In this document: positions 59,596 through 64,000 of the stretch, one piece after another
Layout: the number at the start of each line of letters is the position of its first letter
Numbering within the stretch: the first letter of the stretch is position 1
Source of the DNA: Anaerolineae bacterium
Lineage (GTDB): Bacteria; Chloroflexota; Anaerolineae; JAAYZQ01
Direction: 5' to 3'
DNA length: 64,000 nt
Assembly: GCA_016929795.1 (NCBI GenBank)
Contig: JAFGIA010000202.1
Span: 1 to 64,000 of the forward strand
Made by a program: the position numbers and the translations under genes
Notes under the pieces: generated by a model
The model's input: only the letters and a program-made list of their open reading frames with translations
The model's database searches: none
What the model was told of the DNA's origin: nothing

Positions 59596-59982
59596 AACAA
59601 CCGGGCGAGCTGATCCAGTGGGTCGGCAGTCCTGTATAGGGAAAAGGCGAGGATCAGGAGGAGTAGGCGGACGGGCCCTGGTGAACGGCCAAGCGTCAGC
59701 ACGTCCGGCAGAGAGGGGGGTCACCGGCTGCAAGCCCCCTGCAAAAGCCATCCGCCGAAGGTCGCCTGGGAGTTGGTTGGTCGAGGGTAGAAGCGCTGCC
59801 GTGTAGGCCAATTCGGGGCCGCCCGTTATCACGTCCGAGTGGGCTGATTGCTGTCAGCCACCGGTAGTCTGCACCTGCCCTGATGGGATGTGCGGGCATG
59901 TGCCGGCGGTTGAGCCATCGCCAAGCAAGGTGGTACCGCGAGAGAACAACCCCTTTCGTCCTTGTGACGGAAAGGGGTTTTT
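59596..59982 (+). ncRNA. T-box riboswitch leader (probably valine-specific)
   Basis: A 5' leader of about 390 bases. The T-box antiterminator sequence AAGGTGGTACCGCG is at 59927-59940, followed by a terminator (59947-59982). Near the 5' end AGTA (59662-59665) and GAA (59757-59759) fit the S-turn of the Stem I specifier loop, closed by AGGC/GCCT below and GGCGG/CCGCC above. The next bases, GTC at 59761-59763, are a Val codon in the specifier position. Uncharged tRNA-Val would pair with the GUC specifier and with the antiterminator bulge to allow read-through. The downstream valS gene supports the assignment. Confidence 0.88.
59947..59982 (+). terminator. T-box intrinsic terminator
   Basis: AACCCCTTTCGTC and GACGGAAAGGGGTT pair around a CTTGT loop and run into TTTT. 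It competes with the antiterminator at 59927-59940. Confidence 0.88.
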
Positions 59983-59997
59983 GTATGGGAGCTGAAC

Positions 59998-60777
59998 GTG
60001 GCCTGGTGGGATATCTATTTCGACGAGCTGTATGTGCGCATGTTTAAAGTGATTCTGACACCCGAGCGCACGACTGAGGAGCTGAACGGCGTGGTGGCTT
60101 TTCTGGATCTGGCACCTGGCGCCCGCATCCTCGACCTGGCGTGTGGTCACGGCAGGCACTCGATCCCGCTTGCGCAGGCCGGCTACCGCGTCATTGGGCT
60201 CGATCGTTCGGCCTACATGCTGAAGCGCGGCCGAGAGGCAGCAGCAGAGGCCATGGGGGGCGCAGCGGCTTGTGGCGAGCGCGTCGAATGGGTGCGCGGT
60301 GACATGCGGCACCTGCCATTTGCCGCCTGCTGGCTGTCGGGCGGCAGCTTTGACGCTTGTATCAACCTGTTCACGTCGTTTGGCTACTTTGAGGACGAGA
60401 GCGAGAATGAGCAGGTGGTGGCTGAGGCGGCGCGTCTGCTCAGGCCTGGTGGCAAGTTCCTGATCGACGTCTCGAATCGTGACTACTACCTGCTGCGCAT
60501 GTGGCCGGCGTCGTGGCGCCACCATGGCCCGGCCATTATTCTCGAGCAGACAGCATTCGACCCGGAGACGTGCCGTTTTCACAGCACGTTTACGTGGCTA
60601 GAGGGCGAGCGGCGCGAGAGCCTGGCGCATTCGGTGCGTTACTATACCGTGCCAGAGCTGAAGGGAATGCTCCGCCGCGCTGGCCTGGAGCCGGTAGGTG
60701 TGTATGGTGACTTTGACGGTGGCCCCTTCACACTCGACAGCAAACGAATGATTATCGTTGCACAAAAACCGGAATAG
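59998..60777 (+). CDS. Class I SAM-dependent methyltransferase in the valS operon
   Basis: A 259-residue protein, GTG start 59998, only 15 bases after the T-box terminator. Motif I is ARILDLACGHGRHSIPLAQ, then VIGLDRSAYMLKRG (acidic loop), VRGDMRHLPFA, and LLRPGGKFLIDVSNRD. It is similar in layout to the methyltransferase at 41139 and may be a paralogue. It lies between the T-box and valS, so its expression is expected to depend on the charging of tRNA-Val. The substrate is unknown; a tRNA or amino-acid-related target would be speculation. Confidence 0.85.
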   Translation: MAWWDIYFDELYVRMFKVILTPERTTEELNGVVAFLDLAPGARILDLACGHGRHSIPLAQAGYRVIGLDRSAYMLKRGREAAAEAMGGAAACGERVEWVRGDMRHLPFAACWLSGGSFDACINLFTSFGYFEDESENEQVVAEAARLLRPGGKFLIDVSNRDYYLLRMWPASWRHHGPAIILEQTAFDPETCRFHSTFTWLEGERRESLAHSVRYYTVPELKGMLRRAGLEPVGVYGDFDGGPFTLDSKRMIIVAQKPE

Positions 60778-60854
60778 CAGCAGGAGCCGGCGCAGAAACC
60801 TGCTTGTTCCTGGCAATCTTGAGTATCATCTCAAAAAGTCGAGGATAGACGAAC

Positions 60855-63617
60855 ATGAACGAAAACGAGAAAACGGACATGGACAAAACGTACGATCCCC
60901 AGGCGACTGAGCGGCGGCTCTACGACTGGTGGAAAGTGCGCGGCTTTTTCCGGCCTGAAAAGACAGTCGAGACCGGCCTGGCACAGGCCGATGGGCCGCG
61001 CTGGTGTATCACCATGCCGCCGCCCAACGTCACCGGCGCCCTGCACCTGGGGCATGCCCTGACGGCGGCGGTTGAGGACCTGATGACGCGCTACTACCGG
61101 ATGCGTGGATTGGAGACCCTGTTTCTGCCAGGCAGTGACCACGCGGGAATTGCCACGCAGAACGTGGTCGAACGCGAGCTGGCGAGGCAGGGCACCAGCC
61201 GTCACGATTTGGGGCGTGAAAAATTTATCGAGAAGGTGTGGGAGTGGAAGGATATCTACCACGCGCGCATCACCGATCAACACAAACGCCTGGGGATCAG
61301 TTGTGACTGGGAGCGCGAGCGTTTTACGCTCGACGAGGGCTTGAGCCGTGCGGTGCGCACCGCTTTTGTGCGCCTCTTTGAGAAGGGGCTGATCTACCGT
61401 GGTGCCTACCTGGTGAATTGGTGCCCACGCTGCGAGAGCGCCATCTCGGATCTGGAGGCGATTCCTCAGGAGCACGACGATTCTTTGTGGTACATCCGTT
61501 ACCCAATCGTCAACGCCGACTGGGGCGGCCCGGCACACCCGTGGGGCAGTGGACGCTGGGCCGAGGGCGCCACCGAGTTCGTCGAGATGGCGACGGCGCG
61601 CCCCGAGACGATCATGGGCGACACGGCGGTGGCGACACGCGACGATCATCCACGCTTTAGACACCTGATCGGGCGTACGGCGGTGCTGCCGATTATGGAG
61701 CGGCGGATTCCCATCATTGCGGACGAGTTTGTGGACCCCGAGTTTGGCACCGGGGCAGTCAAGATCACGCCGGCCCACGACCCGGATGACTATGAGGTCG
61801 GCCTGCGCCACGGTCTCGACGCGCCAACGGTGCTCACCGACACGGGCGAGATGAACGATCTGGCAGGGCCGTACGAAGGGATGGAGCGCTACGAGGCACG
61901 CGCTGCCGTCGTCGCCGATTTCGAGCGTGAGGGCCTGTTGCTCAAGACTGAGCCTTACCACCATAGTGTAGCGCACTGCGAGCGCTGCCACACAGTGATC
62001 GAGCCACGCATCAGCACGCAGTGGTTTCTGAACGTCAAGCCGCTGGCTGATGCGGCGATCGACGCGGTGCGCCGCGGTGAGACGACGATTATTCCTGAGC
62101 GAGAGGAGCGACGCTTTTACCACTGGATGGAGAATATCCGGCCGTGGTGCATCAGCCGCCAGCTATGGTGGGGGCATCGCATCCCTGTGTGGTACTGCGA
62201 CGAGTGTGGCGAGGTCATCACGGGCATGGAGGACCCGGAGCGCTGCCCAAAGTGTGAGAGTGGGGAGATCCAGCAGGACCCCGATGTGCTCGACACGTGG
62301 TTCAGTTCGGGGCTGTGGCCCTTTAGCACACTGGGGTGGCCCGACGATACGCCCGATATGCGCCGCTTCTACTCGACAGACATGCGCGAAACGGGCTACG
62401 ACATTCTCTTTTTCTGGGTGGCGCGCGAGATGATGCTGGGCCTCGAGATGACGGGCCAGGCCCCCTATGCGATGGTGTACCTGCACGGCCTTGTCAGAAA
62501 TGAGCACGGCAAAAAAGTCAGCAAGTCGATGGAAAACATCGAGGAGTATGACCCGCTCAACATCGTCGAGCGCTTTGGGGCCGATGCGCTGCGCTACACA
62601 CTGCTCACCAGCTCGACGCCGGGCAACGACATGAACCTCGACCCGCGGCGTCTCGAAGGCGCACGCAACTTTGCGAACAAGATGTGGAACGCGGCGCGCT
62701 TTGTAATATCGAATATCGAATATCCAATTGGTAGCATGTACATCGATGAGCTGGATCAAAGCTTGCCGGAGCGGTGGATCGTGAGCCGTCTGAACCGGCT
62801 GATCGACGAGGTGACAGAGCTGTTCGAGTCGTATCAATACGGCGAGGCCGGCAGACGGATTAACGACTTTTTGTGGAACGAGTTTTGCGACTGGTACATC
62901 GAGGCGACCAAGATCCGCCTGTATGGCGACGACGAGCGCGCCCGGGCGGCGGCGCAGGCAGTGCTCGTCCATGTACTGGATCGGGCGCTGCGCCTGCTGC
63001 ATCCGTATATGCCTTTTGTCACGGAAGAGATCTGGCAGCATCTGAAGGCGGCCTGGCCAGCAGGCGAGTCGTGGCCCGAGTCGATTATGATCAGCCCGTG
63101 GCCCGAGGCGGAAGCGTCGCGCCTGGACGCACAGGCGGAGGCGGACATGGCGCTGCTGATGGATCTGATCCGCCAGATCCGGAACGCACGCGCCGAGTTT
63201 GACGTGGCGCCTGGGCGACGCATCGCGGCCATCGTGGTGGCCGAGGGCAAGCTGCCAATGTTGGAGGCGCAGTGTGCGCTGCTCAGCTTTCTCGCCAAGG
63301 TGGATAAAGATCAGCTTGTACTGGCGCGCACGCTGGAAGAAAAGCCGCAGAAGGCGGTGGCCCTGGTGGGTGCGGAAGGTGTGGAGGCGTACCTGCCACT
63401 GGCGGGGCTGGTCGATCTGGATCAAGAGATCGAGCGCCTGCGCAAGGAGCTGGACGAGACGGAGCAAGAGATCCGCCGCGCGCAGGGCATGTTGGCGAAT
63501 GAGGGGTTTGTCGGCAAGGCACCTGAGCACGTGGTGCAGCGCCAGCGTGACCGCCTGGCCGAGCAAGAGGAGCGACGGGAGCGGCTGGAGGCCCGGCTGA
63601 AAACCCTGGTGGACTAG
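60855..63617 (+). CDS. valS: Valyl-tRNA synthetase
   Basis: A 920-residue class Ia synthetase. The HIGH motif is in PPPNVTGALHLGHAL (about residues 53-67), the KMSKS equivalent is KKVSKSMEN (about 551), and an editing CP1 domain lies between (MATARPETIMGDTAVA, TPAHDPDDYEVG). The Cys pairs of the zinc insert are in CDECGE and CPKCESG. The C-terminal arm is a coiled coil (QEIERLRKELDETEQEI). ATG 60855 is 77 bases after the methyltransferase stop, and another ATG lies eight codons in. A 21-base AT-rich triplication of AATATCG-like units occurs in frame at 62705-62725. It is regulated by the T-box upstream. Confidence 0.95.
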   Translation: MNENEKTDMDKTYDPQATERRLYDWWKVRGFFRPEKTVETGLAQADGPRWCITMPPPNVTGALHLGHALTAAVEDLMTRYYRMRGLETLFLPGSDHAGIATQNVVERELARQGTSRHDLGREKFIEKVWEWKDIYHARITDQHKRLGISCDWERERFTLDEGLSRAVRTAFVRLFEKGLIYRGAYLVNWCPRCESAISDLEAIPQEHDDSLWYIRYPIVNADWGGPAHPWGSGRWAEGATEFVEMATARPETIMGDTAVATRDDHPRFRHLIGRTAVLPIMERRIPIIADEFVDPEFGTGAVKITPAHDPDDYEVGLRHGLDAPTVLTDTGEMNDLAGPYEGMERYEARAAVVADFEREGLLLKTEPYHHSVAHCERCHTVIEPRISTQWFLNVKPLADAAIDAVRRGETTIIPEREERRFYHWMENIRPWCISRQLWWGHRIPVWYCDECGEVITGMEDPERCPKCESGEIQQDPDVLDTWFSSGLWPFSTLGWPDDTPDMRRFYSTDMRETGYDILFFWVAREMMLGLEMTGQAPYAMVYLHGLVRNEHGKKVSKSMENIEEYDPLNIVERFGADALRYTLLTSSTPGNDMNLDPRRLEGARNFANKMWNAARFVISNIEYPIGSMYIDELDQSLPERWIVSRLNRLIDEVTELFESYQYGEAGRRINDFLWNEFCDWYIEATKIRLYGDDERARAAAQAVLVHVLDRALRLLHPYMPFVTEEIWQHLKAAWPAGESWPESIMISPWPEAEASRLDAQAEADMALLMDLIRQIRNARAEFDVAPGRRIAAIVVAEGKLPMLEAQCALLSFLAKVDKDQLVLARTLEEKPQKAVALVGAEGVEAYLPLAGLVDLDQEIERLRKELDETEQEIRRAQGMLANEGFVGKAPEHVVQRQRDRLAEQEERRERLEARLKTLVD
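62705..62725 (+). repeat. In-frame AATATC(G/C) triplication in valS
   Basis: Three direct 7-base units (AATATCG, AATATCG, AATATCC) in a stretch far more AT-rich than the surrounding gene, coding part of ISNIEYP between two conserved ValRS segments. Confidence 0.6.
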
Positions 63618-63623
63618 CCGGGC

Positions 63624-64000
63624 CTACCGCCGGGTTTCTTCTGACAGCCGCTCCTTGATCGCCAGCCAGTCGCGGCGCAGCTCTTCATCGGTCTCGATCT
63701 CGTGACCGATCTTGCCACAGCCGTGGAGAACTGTGGTGTGATCGCGACCGCCGAGCAATTCTCCAATCTGGGGAAGCGAGGTCCCCGTTTCCTCGCGGAT
63801 AAGATACATGGCTAACTGGCGTGGGCGGGACACCTGGCGCCGCCTGCTGCGGCCGACTAGCTCCTCCTCGGGCAATTGGTAGTGGTATGCAACTGCCGAC
63901 AGGATCTGGCTGGGCGATAGGTCGACGGCACGATCGAGAATGTCCTCCAGCGCCGTCCGCGCCGTCTCGACGACGAGCGGCTGGTGCATCAGCCGGGCGT
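63624..64000 (-). CDS. dnaA: Chromosomal replication initiator DnaA, C-terminal part (cut by window edge)
   Basis: The frame is open to the right edge, so only about the last 125 residues are seen. They match DnaA domain IV and the end of domain III: LMHQPLVVETARTALEDIL, ILSAVAYHYQLPEEELVGRSR, RQLAMYLIREETGTSLPQIG and the DnaA-box-binding signature GRDHTTVLHGCGKI. DnaA opens the replication origin. It is convergent with valS, six bases apart. The origin may lie near this gene outside the window; no cluster of DnaA boxes is seen here. Confidence 0.93.
   Translation of the reverse strand, partial: ARLMHQPLVVETARTALEDILDRAVDLSPSQILSAVAYHYQLPEEELVGRSRRRQVSRPRQLAMYLIREETGTSLPQIGELLGGRDHTTVLHGCGKIGHEIETDEELRRDWLAIKERLSEETRR

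Noticed and set aside
60823..60834. GTATCATCTCAA ahead of valS resembles the end of the 5449-family repeat
   Set aside because: It is only 12 bases, without the hairpin or the other end; it may be chance or a remnant.
62163..63566. Minus-strand open frame opposite valS (467 codons)
   Set aside because: It is an antisense shadow; valS on the plus strand has all family motifs.
63624..64000. Replication origin near dnaA
   Set aside because: No DnaA-box cluster or AT-rich unwinding region is seen on this side; the origin, if near dnaA, would lie beyond the window edge.

Overview
The window looks like a chromosomal segment of a high-GC bacterium, most plausibly a member of the Chloroflexota (Anaerolineae-like). 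This is inferred from gene content and style: secreted proteins with long Thr/Pro linkers, DUF11 and PA14 modules, a sortase, MacAB-type pumps without an obvious outer-membrane partner, a T-box in front of valS and a very large PAS/GAF hybrid kinase. I see no rRNA, tRNA, CRISPR array, prophage or transposase gene. Promoters are unusually legible: most operons start at a TTGnnn-17 bp-TAnnnT pair.

Layout. 1-240: the tail of a secreted protein and its terminator. 342-3559 (minus): Nudix hydrolase, two alpha/beta hydrolases and a glutamine-cyclotransferase-like lipoprotein. 3677-12131 (minus): a cell-surface cluster with a DUF11 repeat protein, a gingipain-like C25 protease, a small protein with a VPMTGG-membrane-RR tail and a sortase, interrupted by a tandem palindromic repeat. 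12393-16420 (plus): ABC-F ATPase, coaE, two GNAT-like proteins and a small membrane protein. 16428-17827 (minus): kinase-like P-loop protein and sirtuin. 18028-22201 (plus): LPLAT acyltransferase, CDP-alcohol phosphotransferase, CAX antiporter and asnS. 22373-27444 (minus): TolB-like lipoprotein and macAB. 27774-37632 (plus): PA14 protein, acylphosphatase, FecR-like protein and a 2166-residue hybrid histidine kinase. 37623-41912 (minus): CapA-like lipoprotein, an amidotransferase-like lipoprotein lacking catalytic residues, and a methyltransferase. 42108-44962 (plus): ParB-like protein and GH3 glycosidase. 45056-46912 (minus): uracil-DNA glycosylase, bicupin and dCTP deaminase. 47177-55711 (plus): GNAT, membrane sensor with a C-terminal HTH-like segment, S1 protein, FtsK, HHH membrane protein, yebC, ruvC and ruvA. 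55887-59434 (minus): DUF951, GDPD, secF and secD. 59561-63617 (plus): T-box leader, methyltransferase and valS. 63624 to the right edge (minus): the C-terminal part of dnaA.

The most interesting material is the 3.7-12.1 kb surface locus. Four predicted exported proteins at the left end of the window finish in a similar hydrophobic-L-P-x-I/V motif, a sortase sits beside a plausible LPXTG-like substrate, and a C25 protease keeps its His/Cys pair. Within the same locus a hairpin repeat supplies both the stop codon of one gene and the -35 of the next; a third copy lies 50 kb away after ruvA. Housekeeping functions (asnS, valS, coaE, secDF, ruvCA, ftsK, dcd, ung, dnaA) fill the rest.
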